Source of the DNA: Corella eumyota
Taxonomy: Eukaryota; Chordata; Ascidiacea; Phlebobranchia; Corellidae
Direction: 5' to 3'
Assembly (NCBI GenBank): GCA_963082875.1
Contig: OY720097.1
Coordinates: forward strand, 6,828,501-6,892,500
DNA length: 64,000 bases
In this document: positions 10,131 to 24,500 of the stretch, piece after piece
Position numbering within the stretch: the first letter of the stretch is position 1
How the letters are laid out: every line of letters starts with the position of its first letter
Program-made: the position numbers and the translations under genes
Notes under the pieces: model-generated
Database searches by the model: none
What the model was told of the DNA's origin: nothing
Seen by the model: only the letters and a program-made list of their open reading frames with translations

Positions 10131-12420
10131 CTACGTTGTGCAATATTGTTATTGCAATAATAGTAGGCACATATAATGGCTTTATTTTTAATCAACACAT
10201 TAGCCCGTATCCATTGCCACTTTTTCCTGGGCTTTGGACTAGTTTAGTTCAAAAAAATTATGAGCAAGCTTTAAGTGTTTGTAGGTGCTTTTCACAAAAA
10301 ATACCCGACTATTTGCATATGCTTTTAACCAAAATAAAACCAATTTAAATCAATCTTACTTAAATAAAAAAGTTTAATAAATATAACGTAAATAAGTAAA
10401 AAAATGCCGTAAGAAGAACTCGTGGGCCTACAGTAGTTTTATGATTTTTTGAACAAAAATACTTTATATTAAAAATAGGATTATACTAAACAAAATTTAA
10501 ACTTAAATGACCTGATTTACTCAAAGGCCTATTTAAATTTTTGTTTTCAACTTGTATAAAAGTCTTCCGTTATTAAGTTTGTTTATCTGATTTTAAAACA
10601 AAAGCCGTTGTAACACGTTCCCAATGTAAATATAAATAAAAGAATTTACAATGCGACCTCTTGCTTTACAAGATGTTTAAACATAACAATGCAGTTTGTT
10701 GTTATTGGGTTTAATAGTAAATATAACATAATGTTAACTTATTTGCTCGTGAGTTTACTAAAGTTATCACATTTCGTTTTACTTATTATACAGACGTTGA
10801 AACATTTTAATAATCCATCACCAATTTTTAGTTTTTTTCTGTTTATATTTTTATAAATAAAACAAAAAAATATAAACACACTAAAAGTGAGTTATAAACA
10901 AAAAGTAAAACTACTAATTTTTTTAGTTGAAAACAAATTTTTACCATTTTGTTATTATAAACTTACATAAATATTTACACAAATGTAATTTATACTCTTA
11001 GAAATTAATTGGTTACAGTTTAAAGTGCACAGTTTTTGATATGCAAATAATAGGTCAAAATCCTTAACATATCATTAATTATTAACCATTAGGTTTTTTT
11101 ATAAAGAACTTTATACTTAATACAAATTTTTAAAGTATTACCAATACTTTTTAGTGATAAATTAGTTTATAGTGATTTACTTTTTATAGCATTTTATTAG
11201 GAATACCTGTTATATACACACACTAGATCTTACAGTTATTTTTAAAATAGCGTAATAATTTACCTATTAAAACTATTAAAAATTTTAAATACATTTAAAA
11301 ATTTTAAAAATAAAACTAATAGTTGCATGTAATTTAAAAATGAACGCTGTTTTATAGTATTTTATAAATATATATTTTAAAAACAGTTTTAAATATTGTT
11401 TCCGAAACGCCGACCTTGTTGCATTGTTTTTGTAGCGACAAGATTTTATTACAGGGTATAGTGAAATATATGAAGCTAACGACTTTTAACCATAAATGTA
11501 ATATGCATAAAATCAAGTACAATAATGATTACACTAACTCGACATGCAAACTTGAGCCGTTTTACAAAGTTTTATCAAAATGTTAAAATTTTAATCTTTA
11601 TCTAATCTTTACATTGAGGTTTTATTATCAAAATCAAAACTAACAACAAGTTGCAAAATCGAAAATTTTAAACTGTGCGAAAATTATATAAAATTTAAAA
11701 AAAAATCACACGTATAGAATAAAAATTTTAGCAAAAAAAAGCTTCTAATATATTTCGATCGCTTTTGTTTCCTAAGTTCTTTTCGGCCAGTTTTAATTTC
11801 GATTAAAATTCATAAACCATTAATAATAGATTAGCCATTTTCCATTAGACGCGCTAAATTTAATATCATGACCCTAACTTTCCTTTACTTCGGCTCGCAA
11901 AAAAAAAAAAGAAATTAAGTTTATTAAATACAAGCGTTCCTACCTGACCTGGGTTAAATCTTGTCACTAATTTGACAGTTTTATTAGTTAAGCTAATAAC
12001 GTTCGATATAGTATATTGCAAAAAGAAAAAACGCAAATTTTGCATGTTTTTGGTGGGGTTTTTAAACTGTGTATCGCTAATTAAATTTACTCATTAAATA
12101 TTTGCACAAAATTTCGTAGCGCAATACTAGTTATACATTAAAAAACACCAATAAAAATGTATTTACAAAGTTAGAAAAATATTATTAAAAAGCTAATTTA
12201 AGCTCGATAATGTTAAAACAAAAATTATTAATATTGAACATTTTATATTTTTTTACTTCTTTAGCGTTAACATTGGTAAAAAATATTTATGCCTTAAATA
12301 AAAAAAATATTTATTCGCAAGGTGGCGATAGACAGTGATTACCCACTTCACGTCATTTTTGAATAAAAACAAAATAAGTTTAAAGTCCCGCATTATACAG
12401 GCTAATAATAAAACCTTATA
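10131..12420. other. Intergenic, very AT-rich
   Basis: Upstream of the protocadherin leader. Long A/T runs; a 77-codon frame at 10115-10348 has no family features. Nothing else is supported. Confidence 0.5.
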
Positions 12421-12427
12421 GTCGTCC

Positions 12428-13160
12428 ATGCGGAAAAAACAAGCGATGTTTGCTGTTGTATATCCCGCTGATGTGTGCGTAGTGGGAGTGCGGAGAAAAC
12501 GAGAGAAGGAAAGAGAGAGGGAATTGCTCCCTGCAGAGCGACCGAGACAAACAATGGCGGGATTGTATTTCGGAGAAGGAAAAAGTTCGAGACACCGACG
12601 CCTCAGGCTGGTGACGGAGATTACCAATTTTTTCGAAAGTCGACAAAATCGCTATTCGGTTTTCCGTAGTTTTTTCTTAGACGAAATATATATTTTTAAT
12701 TTCAGTATAGCTCTAGTTTAATTGATCACCAACAGTTTAATATTTAACCTCGTTAAAACTGTTATATTTGAATATGGGATATTCTTAGCTTAGGCACAGG
12801 AAAATCTTTTAATAAGTTATGTATTAATAGTTAAACAAGCTGTAAAATATAGCTGTTATCGGGCCGTGTTTATTCTGGATTATAGCCCAGTCGAAAAGCT
12901 ACAAGATTATTTTTTACGTTCTTTATCGCTTAAAAATAATGTCGATAATGTAGCGAAATATACAGATTAGGAAAAGTCGTAGAGCGATATCATTTCGCGA
13001 TTTGATAAGACTGGGTCAGCGTTAATTCGTAAACAGCCGTTGTCGAACTTGGCCTGCGATAATGCCAGATTGTGTGAAACAATAGCTTTCTGTGACGCAA
13101 GAATAACATTTTCGTAAGGACCGCGATAAGATATATATTATATTTTTATCAGGTAAAATT
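12428..13160 (+). promoter_or_regulatory. Probable promoter and 5' leader exon of the protocadherin gene
   Basis: From about 12428 to 12660 the DNA is markedly more GC- and CpG-rich than its surroundings, with purine runs (GAGAGAAGGAAAGAGAGAGG), consistent with an ascidian promoter or 5' UTR exon. The coding exon at 14863 begins with a splice acceptor before the ATG, so at least one leader exon must lie upstream. Donor-like sites occur at 12609 and at 13153 (CAG before GTAAAA). Overlapping frames on both strands (about 12253-12721), including an ATG at 12555 in good context, are more likely composition effects or an upstream ORF than a gene. Exact exon limits are not known. Confidence 0.45.
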
Positions 13161-14862
13161 TGATTGGCAAAATAGCAAATAGGAAGTTAGCTCCAAAAGT
13201 AAGAAAGTAAAAGTTTATTCAGTTTAGAGTTTATAAAAGCAGAACCTCAAACTGAAATAACACCACATTCAGCTTTTGCTTTCTATATTAAAACGATAAT
13301 CAAGTTTGAATAAAAATTAGGGCTCAAATTATAGTGGGTATTGCTTTTTGGATTTATGTTTCGATTTTTGGCGGATTATATCTCGGCATACTCGTAATTA
13401 TTCCCCCGGGAAACGGATGAGTTTTGCCCGCGAGTAATTCTAGACGTCTATATACAGCGCCAGTATTTATGAATTAAAGTTGTCTTACAGGAATTTAAAT
13501 GGTGAATTCGTATAGTATTTGTTAGATATTAACCACTTTTAGGAAATATATATTAGATAGATTAATATAACAATAAATGTGTTTAGGTATTAGATCTGAA
13601 ATTGAAAAGTTTTTTATTGCATGTTAAAAAGAAACTAGCGCTGCTTGTAAAACTTAGTTTTATGGTATTGGGCGATTTGTTTTTCAAGCAAAAGCACTAA
13701 AAGGCCATACGTGTTAATTACTAATAAACACCTTTTAGTGTTAGCACTCGTTTGTAAAACTACGTTTTTGGGTCATAAAATTAGTTAAAACGCACAATTT
13801 GTTAATATAAAAATCGTAATTCTTTTAATAATATAAAAATTTGGTAAAAATATTAAAAATATTTTGCGAAATTACTAATAGCAAGTTTTCATATACCATT
13901 TATATGATATACTCTGTTTATTTCTTAATTTTTTTGGTTATTGTGTGTTTAGCAGATATTCTAGCTGCCAATGTTTATAAAACGTGTTTCAGTTAATATA
14001 CAACATTGTACGCATTGTTGAAAACTAGTCAAAACAAATTCTACTTTGATAGTTGTCAGTACCGTAACTGTTAACGGTTGTAAGTTGTGTAGTCATTTGA
14101 TTGTGTAACGACAAAAGGACTACATATAATTAAGCCCGTGCTTTGTATTGGTCTCACCCTATAAACTATCTTATTCGAATCCAGTGTTTCAATTTGTTTT
14201 TGTTACCCTCCCAAGCTTTAGCGTAACACAGAAAAGTAGTAATTTAATACTGGTTTAAATTTTTGACGGCACCGTATAATGTTTCGCTTTAAAAGAACTC
14301 GATTGAGCCGTGTGATAATTAGAAGCCAATTAAGTAGGCCTAGATTTCGTACAATACACAACTAAACCAAAGAAACGTAAAGCACTCAATAAGTTTTAAA
14401 TCAAAACGTTTAACTACATAGCCTACTTTACAAAGGACAATACACAGTAATAGTATTAGTAGTATGAACTGTACAACGAGAAAATGTATTTTGCCTCGTT
14501 TAAATTTGATTTTAAACAAAACTAACATAGCTTTTTCATAACTTGGCCAGGTAAAATCTTTTCACAGCCCATCAAGGTAATTAAAGAGCTTTTATGAAGT
14601 CGAGCACCAAGCCTCTATTCAGAGTACCTACTAACGTATAGCAGAATAGCTCTCAATATTAATAAGTTCGCAGAGTAGGTAGATCTCGGTTTATTTCGAA
14701 CGAGTTATCTTCAGAATTTTTAAGTGGCTTTGTTTATAATATCAGCAGTACAAGATATATGTTCAGGCGTTAATACAGCTCTTCAATACAGCTGTTCAAA
14801 ATTGTTTTACATAAGGGTTGTTTTAATTTGCATTTAAATTAACAAATATTTTGTCTTTACAG
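13161..14862 (+). other. Inferred 5' leader intron of the protocadherin gene
   Basis: Ends in a good acceptor (TTTTGTCTTTACAG, AG at 14861-14862) ten bases before the ATG. A GC-richer patch at about 13380-13460 interrupts AT-rich DNA and may be regulatory. No coding frame is supported. Confidence 0.5.
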
Positions 14863-14871
14863 ATATATAAT

Positions 14872-17800
14872 ATGAAGATTAGCTGTGTGTTAATATTGCT
14901 TGCATGGGCGTCTTCACATTACAGTGCAGCCCTCGTTATTAAAAAAACTAAGGAGGAGACTGGGGCAAACGCCTATCTCGGTAACATACAACAGGAATTT
15001 CCAGAAGAACTACCCACTCTTCCACCAAATGCTGTACCTAGAAAATATGACATTCTAAACGGTGAGGAGTATATCAAGATAAACTCAACAACGGGCGATC
15101 TGCGAACAGCTGATAGATTAAATCGCGAAGCTATTTGCCCCGAAAACCCACCGCAATGTGTAATCGATGTTGAGGTTGTAGTACTACCTCCCGTCAACTT
15201 TCAGTTATTAAAACTGCAATTAATACTCGAGGATTTAAACGACAACAGACCGAGATTTCCACAAGACATTATTCATAAAGAGATATCTGAGAGCGCCGCA
15301 GTCGGTTCTGTAATCAGGCTAGACAGCGCTGTCGACCCGGACTTAGGTGAGCACTCCATTAAAAGATACCGGATCTCGAGCTCCCCTCCTGGTCCTAACG
15401 ACGTTGGAGGAAAAAAGGTTCCGTTTTTTGAACTCAACATTATAAACAACATTGACGGCACCAAAATACCACAACTCAACTTAACCAAAAAGTTAGATCG
15501 AGAAAGAGATGCATCTTACAAGCTTTTGCTCTATTGTATTGACGGAGGTAGCCCGCCGTTAACCGGCACCGCAACCGTCGATATTACCGTTACAGACTCC
15601 AATGATAACCAACCACATTTCACTCAAGATACCTACGTCCGAGAGATCGCAGAAGACACAAAACCAGGCACACAAGTCATAAAGTTAACTGCGACCGACT
15701 TAGATTCAGGCTCCAACGCTGACATCGTGTACAGTTTTCCAAGTGCTGTCAGCAAGCACGACAGAGCTCTATTTGAGCTTAACAACAGCACAGGTGAAAT
15801 TACAATCAAAGCGCCTGGATTAGACTTCGAAAACAAAACGATTCACCATTTGTCCGTCGAGGCCAAAGATCGCGGCCCCAACCCAGCCTCGGCTTACGCA
15901 ACAGTAACAGTTAAAGTCCTGGATATTAACGATGAAGCCCCGCACATTAACATTAACTTTATGAATTTGGTTGATAAGAATGGCGATGGTAACGGGCCTG
16001 TTATTATCAGCGAAAATATCGAAGTTGGAGAGTACCTTGCTTTCGTTACTATTACTGACCGTGACACCGGTAAAAACGGGAACGTCAGCTGTCGAATCAA
16101 CGAACCGTCAAGTTTTGAACTGCACGAGTTGGATAAAAAAGAAAACAGGTAAATGTTTGCGATCTAAATAAACCAGAACTGTTAAATCATGGTTAAATCA
16201 CCCAATCGTTAAAGTACATTATTTTAGATGTTTACCATAAGCTATTTCAAAACAAACTTCTGACTAACGAAATTGTTTTGTTTAGATATCTCATAAAAAC
16301 GAAAAGTCCACTCGACCGCGAAGATCAACGGTTCCACAACATTGTCATTGAAGCTTGGGATTTTGGGACTCCATCTTTAAGCAACAAAACCACAATTCGC
16401 GTTGAGCTTGGAGACGTTAACGATAACGATCCGAAATTTGACCAGCCTACGATTGAAGTCACCGTGCCAGAAAATTCAAAGATCAACACATTCGTTACAA
16501 CATTACATGCTGAAGATCCTGACGCCGGTAATAACTCCGAAATAACTTACTCCTCCTCGCCTATATTCGAGAATACTCCGTTTAGTATTAATCCAAAGAC
16601 CGGAGAAGTGACTCTGACCGAGAATGTTCAACTGGACGCGGAAAATATTACCGAGCCATTTATGTTGACCATTACAGCTACCGACAATGGAAGTCCACCC
16701 CGTTCTACTTCGACTGTTTTAAGCGTAAGTAAACTTGTAATATTAACTTGCTAGATTAATCTGTTTAAACACTAGCCTTAATTTAACGTTTGTTGTATTT
16801 TTAGATCACAGTAAGCGATGAAAACGACAACGCTCCGACCTTTACAGAAGACACTTACAATTTTTCTGTTCGTGAAAATATTGAAAACGGATACTTTGTT
16901 GGTGAAGTGCACGCAACCGATTCCGACAAAGACAAGAAAACAAACGCATTTTTGACATATGCATTTGAGGAGAAAACTGGACAGAAGCAACCCTTTGACA
17001 TTGACCCAGAATCAGGTAAGCTTTCTACAACAAATTGGATTTTAATTTTGTCAACATTGCTTCATTTTTTTCGAATGTACTTTAAGCGAATTTTTAATTG
17101 CAGGTGCTATCCATTTTGTCGGTAACTCTGCTGATGTAGACAGGGAAGCAAGACAATCACAACCTTACAACTTACGAGTTATAGCATCCGATCACGGCGA
17201 GAAGCCAAAGTATGGATACGTGAACGTGCAAATCTACCTCACCGACGTCAACGACAATAAGCCCCAAATTATTTACCCCAACGTATCGAAGGATATTTCG
17301 GTTTTGTATATCCGGCCAAAAATGCCGACCGCGGCTGGGTTGGTTGCCCCAAATGATCCCGACGAAGAACCAGCGACTGGGGGTGTTCCTAGCCCAGTAG
17401 AAGTACCCTTACAGGGTGATTTACTCATTGGGGACCAGACCTCGCACGGCACTCATCCCCCAAATTCGTCGCCTGTGGTTATCACCCAAATCAAGGCTTC
17501 AGACCCGGATTTAAATCAGAATGGGCGAATTCGTTTTATGATGGACGGAGGAAATACGAACAACTACTTTAACGTGGACATGAATAACGGAGACGTTTTG
17601 TTGAATATTGAAGACGGGGAGGATTTAAGGAAGATGAAAAGGGGTTGTCACGTGATCAGAGTCGTCGCCAGCGATTTGGGCGAATCTCCACTGAAGGAGT
17701 TTGCATATGTAAGTGCAACATCATAATATTTGTTACATAGTTTAGGATGTAGTGCTAATCTTTTGTCATTTAAATATAAACATCTGCCCTTGCTTTACAG

Positions 17801-18568
17801 GTTAACATCTTTGTCACTGGCAAAAATCCTGGCCAAGTTAACTTTACCGACGCAATGAAGGATTGTAAAAACAACTCGTTTTATCCAATCACGATTACTG
17901 ACCTAGATGGAAAGGTGAATGAAGCGAACGGTGGTCAGTTAACCATCATCCTTATCATAAGCATCGGAGCTGTTTTTCTTATCCTTATTATCATTGCGGT
18001 AAGCATAATGTTTAATTTTATTGATTTTATACAAAATGTAAGATGAAAAGTTTGTTTTACTAACTTAACTTGTACAGAATAGCTGTTTAACTGTAATACT
18101 TTGTTTTAACAGATTGTGGCTTTGATAAAGTACAAGTGCAAATGCGGGGAAAGAAAACAGGCCAGAACTTACAACTGCCAGAAAGCTGCTGGCAACATAT
18201 ACTCGGATGTATCTTACGGTGGTTCACCCACGATGAAGGGAAAACCCCATTTACCCGGGGGTACTGTGGATAGCAGGTCGTCGTATTACTCTGAACAAAA
18301 CTGGACCGAGTCCCAGATACAGTTGGCTCAACAGGTAAGTCAAAATTATAACGGTGACGTAAACAAGGCATGCCTTACACCAAAATTGCGTCATAGCATT
18401 AGTTTGCACCACCGCAACCATTCCCTAACGACCTATATCGACATGACGTCATCCTCTGTGATAACGTCATCGTTTTTGCCAGCCGGTTCGTCGACGCCGA
18501 ACCTAAACCGTTATAACTCGCAACCGTTCGTGCAAAACGGAGAATTCATGTACGCAACTGAAGTATAA
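14872..18568 (+). CDS. Protocadherin, predicted short-tail isoform
   Basis: If the strong donor at 18335 (ACAG before GTAAGT) is not used, exon 6 stays open for 77 more codons to TAA at 18566-18568, giving a 1061-aa protein with the same ectodomain and membrane helix but without the CM1, CM2 and WIRS-like segments. The extra 234 nt look coding rather than intronic: they are GC-richer than the following intron and rich in Ser, Thr and Asn (DMTSSSVITSSFLPAG, STPNLNRYNSQPF). AATAAA signals follow at 19085 and 19097. Vertebrate delta-protocadherins are also known to have short and long tail forms. Transcript evidence is not available here. Confidence 0.6.
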
Positions 18569-21500
18569 AACACAAGAAAGTTCATCTTAATATTTGTTCG
18601 GCATTTAAACCTTATGTAATAACGTAAGGGTCGTTTTGCAAATGCCATGCGACATTCTGGGCCGTGCGGTTAACGTTGCCCTAATTAGCGCATAGGTTTG
18701 TTATTAGAGGCCTTTTGACACCGAGGTGTTATGTGCTTGTAATTAAAACCCCACTGCCATGATAACATTACGTGAGCGGGTGTGATAGTGCATAGGGCTG
18801 TCATTTTTAGCCCGCCCGAACTAGGTCGTGCGTTTGTTTTCAAAACTTTTCATGCAATGCAAATTGAAGTGGTCACATCTGCGGAACATAATCGATCCGT
18901 AATCAAAATTTTAAATTGTTTTTTTTTGGCCAAAATCATAATTTGACCATTTTTTATCTATTTTTCACAAACATTTTTTTGTAATTTTTAAACATTCGTG
19001 TTGACACAACAGACATATTTGCCTCTACAATATTTTACAAAGTTCACCTTTTTTGTTACTGTATTTTTTGTCATTTTCCGCCACAATAAAACCCTTAATA
19101 AATCAAAATTAATCTTGACATTTTCAATCGAACATTATCCTTTAAAATCACATAGGAAGGGGGCATATGTTTCCCGTATACATAATGTATTTATGCTCTT
19201 GGAGAAGTTGTTATATGCAGATAGGATTAGACACGTAAAATCGTTTATCAAGCCGAGGTCTACATATACTTTGACTATGTTTTGTCGTACATAAAAGAAA
19301 ATGGGTTGAATAGGATTAAGCCCTTTGAATTGGTCGAATATTCGTGGGATATTCACCAAAAGATTAAGTCGCGTGTAGGAATTGTTATAATCAGTAGGGC
19401 ATATTGTTTTATGACATGACGACTTAATATCACAGCAGTTTCACTGTTAATACATTAAACAAAACCAAACGACTTTTATGTGTTAATCCCTTCTATTTAA
19501 ACAAACTTGAATTAAATTTCTGTTTGGTGGAAGACTTTGTAATTAAAAATGTCATAAAACAGACAAATAAACCCAATTTAGCTTTACCATGGCCTACATT
19601 TAATATTAACAGAGTACTCAGAATATCAAACTAATAAAATTCGACAAGAACCAATTTTTTTATTTGGACGTCAACGATTCAAACGGGCATTTAAAAAAGG
19701 GATTCATAACGTTAAATGTAACTATACACGACTTAAGCAAATACAGGGCTCTTAATAGTACTCGAAATAGTCATACTAACACTCTGATGCCAGCAATCCT
19801 CTGCGCTAAGACAACTCTCGCCCGATAAATAAGCAATATAACATGATTTGTGTTTGTAGACATACAAATAGGCTTATAATCAACACGTGTGTCCTGGAAG
19901 GTGTGTTGTGTTTAGTATATACCTCTAATGTAGATGTACTCATGGCGACATGTGATTTAAACGTCTAAAACAAACCCCTTTTATAAGACCAACGCTAATA
20001 ATGTTGAAAAAAAACTACAAATATAAGTTTTTGTTATAACGAGGCAGTATTGGATATTGGTTACAGCCTATAATGTATCATATATGGCTATGAAAGCGTT
20101 TGTTTCGGTATACCATAACAAAACAACCAATTTCTTACTATATTTGTCAATATTCGCGATTATGTTTCCGCGACTGGTGAGGCGTAAAATTACCTTCTTA
20201 TTGGCGAACATTTTTCACCCCACGTGACCAACAATGAATTGTGATGTCACATTCGAACCGCAGTTGTCCAGTTTTCCTTTGGGATGACTTTTGGCGTTGA
20301 CGACCCTAAAAATATGTTAATTCGAATTAAAATAGAATTAGTTAAATGTTATGACTACTGCATAGTTGAATGCCAGGCAAATAATTTAAAAAAAACGGAA
20401 TATTTAAAATAAACTTAACATAAACATACATATTTTTTTTCACTTTTATTAAATTAACAGAAGATCGAAAAAAAAAACTAAAATTACTATAGTTTTTTTA
20501 AATTTTATTTAAAACTCAAAAGTAGATACAAAACTGGTATTCGAACCCAAGGTTTAATCATAGAGGTGAAGTCAGGTGTGTAATATAAGTCCGACACTCA
20601 GACCCCCCTATTACATGCTTCAATACGTGCGTTTAGGATAGAAAAAGATTTAAACAAAGTCATTTCGGGCCCATTGGGTCGTCCTTATATTTACATCCAT
20701 TCACGATAAGTCAAGCGGCCAAAATTAGCTATCCACATATTGTATCTAGCGTTTTCTTTTACAAATTAAGGCGAAAATTGAATACAAATTTGCTAGATTT
20801 TTTGCTTGTAAATTATGTTGTAGTTTATCAATGCGTTAATTAATGCGTGGGTTTGGGTTATTTTAGCGCACATACATTGTTTTTTTTCTCTAAATTTAAG
20901 CATGAGGTTTAGTGTTTTGTGTTTGAAATTATCGATTTTTAATTTCAAGTTGTTGCGTTCTAATTCCATTGCAATTTCAGACTTCTATTTTCGCGTTGGC
21001 ATTTATTGCAGTTTGCATAAACTTTCTCGAAAAATCAATTATTCATGGCTAGGCGTCTCGTGATGCTAGGTTTACCTTTTTTTAATATTATACCATACGC
21101 TATTTACGTATAGAAAACTCATCTTACTGTTTAATATGAGTTAATGTGGTACAGCAAACCCGTATAAAGGAAACATTATGGTATAAGTACGGCAATTATT
21201 ATAAGCGTTCTCATTTGCCTTAAGCCCTTAAAGTCGTCATTAATAATCATTTGTATTAAATTTTTGCGTAATTTTCGTCCTAATTTGACATTGAATAATT
21301 AGCCAAGCTCGTATGCTTATGCTATTAGTCGCCCGCGCTTTGTTTAACTTATAACGATCCGAAAAGCTAGCGGATATCGTAAATAATTTAAGGTGTAAAA
21401 TAACACAAGCATACGCGAATTGAAGTCATTAATCAAACATTTAAAAACAAGTACTTGGTAATAAGAAAATGGTATGAAACCCAATAAATTTGTCGTCTGA

Positions 21501-24500
21501 TGTTAGTTTATAATTAATGTTTGCACTTCTAGCATTTCGCGCCTTTTATGGCAAAAAATTATTTTTAATATGGACTTTTATTAACTTTATGTGCCGCCCA
21601 CACTTTAATACCAGAGAATATGGCTTTGATTTTTGAATTTTTGTGGTCAGTAATATTACAATAATTACATGATGCCTTATATCCAATACACAGTACTATG
21701 TGTGCTACACATGTCCTTATAGAAATAATATGCTTGAATATAGCCATGTTAAAGGAAGGGGTTAAAACTAGAATGTTAATCTAAAACAAGGGCAAAATAA
21801 TAGTTAATGGTTGTTTTTATGGTTACATAGCAACATTTTTACAAAGGAATATTTTATATTTTGTTTGGCTTTGTTTTTAAAAAGTGTTTTTTGTTGGCGT
21901 TTTATCGTGATTTTGGCTCATAAATTCACTTTGTGTCACGGGCGATTACCTAGAACTACCCTTTTCATACAAAGGCTATAGTCATTGGACCCCGTATCTT
22001 ATACAGCTTATAGCTTATACAGTATTCTCGCAGAATTCAATTCTTTATTCTAAATGCCTAGAGTAAGGCGGGGATTAGACGAGATTTGTTCACGGATAAC
22101 AATTGTTATCGCTCCATCTTGGAGTCAAAACCAATAGCTCGAAAACGAGTAACCCGACAGACAATGAACTCTGTTTGCGAACAAACAAGAACCAGATTTA
22201 TCGCGTAAAAATTTTGTGACGTTATATATTATATATTTCTTCTGGTAAACTTTCAGGTGTGATTCATTTTTTATTGGCTATCAAAATAATTGTTGAAAAT
22301 TTTGCGTTGTCATGTTGAACTTTAGAATAACCCTTTAAAGAGGTACCTTTTATTTTACTTTTTAAAAATTTTTCCACCCCTTTTACTTACACTCTTACAG
22401 GTCGAATATAACCTGTATTAAATTCGTCAATTTGAGTTAAGTGCTTACACATTTACGGTGTTACTTTAAATCTTGTTATAATCTCTCCGAGTCGTGTTAT
22501 TCTGTTGCGGTAAATCGCGATTTACGGAGACTTTCCGACACCAAACACGTTTTTGTAATTGCCCGGGGCGCCTCGCTTTTAATAACGTCTCAAATACAGT
22601 TTATGACCCTCTGATATACACTGTCTTTATATTTTTAAACACTTAGTTAGTAATAAGATACAAATTGATTCATCTGTACATAATGGTTTTTAAAAACAGT
22701 GTAAAAAATTATTTAAATTTTTTTTTTAATTTTTTGTACATGAAAATTTATATCTTCCCATTTGTTAAATTATGATCGGGTAAATTACCTAATTATTGGA
22801 TTTCTTTAATATTGCATTTTGAATTTTAATCGTTAATCAATATTGAATTTTTAATACGCGTAATGACCTTTTTAAAAATCGACATTAGTTTTTATTATCG
22901 AATAAAACTACGAAATGCAATACTTTTTAATAGGGGTTTGCCTTTTAAAAGTATTCCATTTCATTTGTGACGTAGTGACTAATGTATGCGCAACGATTTT
23001 TGTCAGAATATCGACAATTTAATGGCAGGTTTAATAGTCAAGTTTTATTAAAACTTCGACCGATCATCGTTTTTCGACTGTCTGTGATTTCGAGTTTTAT
23101 TGGCGTATCCAGCTGTGCGCCACCGCTGGTAAAAGGATTTTTTTATTGGCTGGATGACACATTTTTAAACCGCCGTATTAGCAACTTATGACTATGCGTA
23201 ATATTAGTTTTTCTTTAAAAAATAACTCAGTTTTGGTAAAATGTAAATTAAGATCATTTTTAGCAAAAGTCTTCTTTAAAACTCTAAAATAGGCCAAAAA
23301 TGCATGGGTCACAAATTGTTGATAGTTATAAAATGTAAACTATATATATATGCAAAGTTTTTGGGTCATGGAATTGTAAAAAATACAACATTTTTGGGCG
23401 GTGTTTCTCATAACTTGTGGTGTGTTCTGTTTCATATTTACGATAAGCTGATTTACCGTGTAAGTTTTTTCGATAACGTTCACCCACAGGGCGCGAATTC
23501 TTGATAAATGCAGGCAACATTCCCATACAAATAACTACATTTTAATCCCTTAAACATAACGTATATGTTACTCTCACAAACTACTTTGAGATGTAATAAG
23601 GTATTGTCTGGTATTATAATTTAATTTAGGCGTTTTTATTACAATTGGTGAATTTCGTTTGACATGTCTTAAAACGCTTCTATACACTTCAAGCTTTATT
23701 TTATGCAAGGCCATGTGAGTCATGCATTTTCACACATTCATAACAACAATCGATTTAAACAAAAAACAAGTTGAATTCTAAAAACTTGTTTGTTTTTACA
23801 AAATATTAATCATCAATCTTCATAAAAAGTAACGCTTGGTAGCAATTTCTTTACTTCTTTACCATCATGGTTGAAATGTTTTGATGGAAAGTAGGCAACC
23901 AAGCAGAACTATTCTCTTACTGTTTTGACGGTTGTTTTTATAACTTTTATAAACCATGTTTTCAACATATTTTTTGATTAATTTTTGTTAGAAATATGAA
24001 AGAAATGGGGTTTTGTTTTTGCTAAGGGCCTTTAAAATGTGTTTAAGTGTTTGTAAGAGATGCTTGCATCAATTTAAATTCTGATTGAATTGACTTTTCT
24101 TCAATATGGTGTAATGCTATTTGACAACAAAACATATTACTGAATATAATATTTACCAATTGTTGGTTATTTTTTGTAACTAAATCTTAATTTGTCATTT
24201 AAATTTCGATTTAAATGCATAAAAAAACCTGCAAATATTGGGAAAAATAAAGACGCAATGTCTATTGAGACCATTCCATAATCAACAACGAACTAAATTG
24301 CGTAACTAATTCGTACATCAAATCACTCTTTGTTTTTGCTGAATGATAGTGTCGTACATATAATTCGTGGGGATGTGAATTTTTAATACCACACTAGGGA
24401 TTGGGTTAATTCAAATACATAGCTGAAAGTTCAGTAAACAACTTTCGAAACATCGCCTGTAACTTTTTTTTCGGGTAGCGTTGTTCCTAATTTACCTATA

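Noticed and set aside
10115-10348. 77-codon plus-strand frame as a gene
   Set aside because: Begins with GTG inside what looks like a decayed Fringe exon; no family features or splice links.
12253-12721. Overlapping open frames on both strands near 12.4 kb as genes
   Set aside because: They coincide with a local GC/purine-rich island and overlap each other on opposite strands. A leader exon or promoter of the protocadherin explains them better.
20535-20612. Functional tRNA gene on the minus strand
   Set aside because: A T-loop-like word is present, but I could not form a full cloverleaf by eye; a relic is more likely.
22982-23526. Frames in the large protocadherin intron as a nested gene
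   Set aside because: Frames on both strands overlap, with no family features or consistent splice sites.
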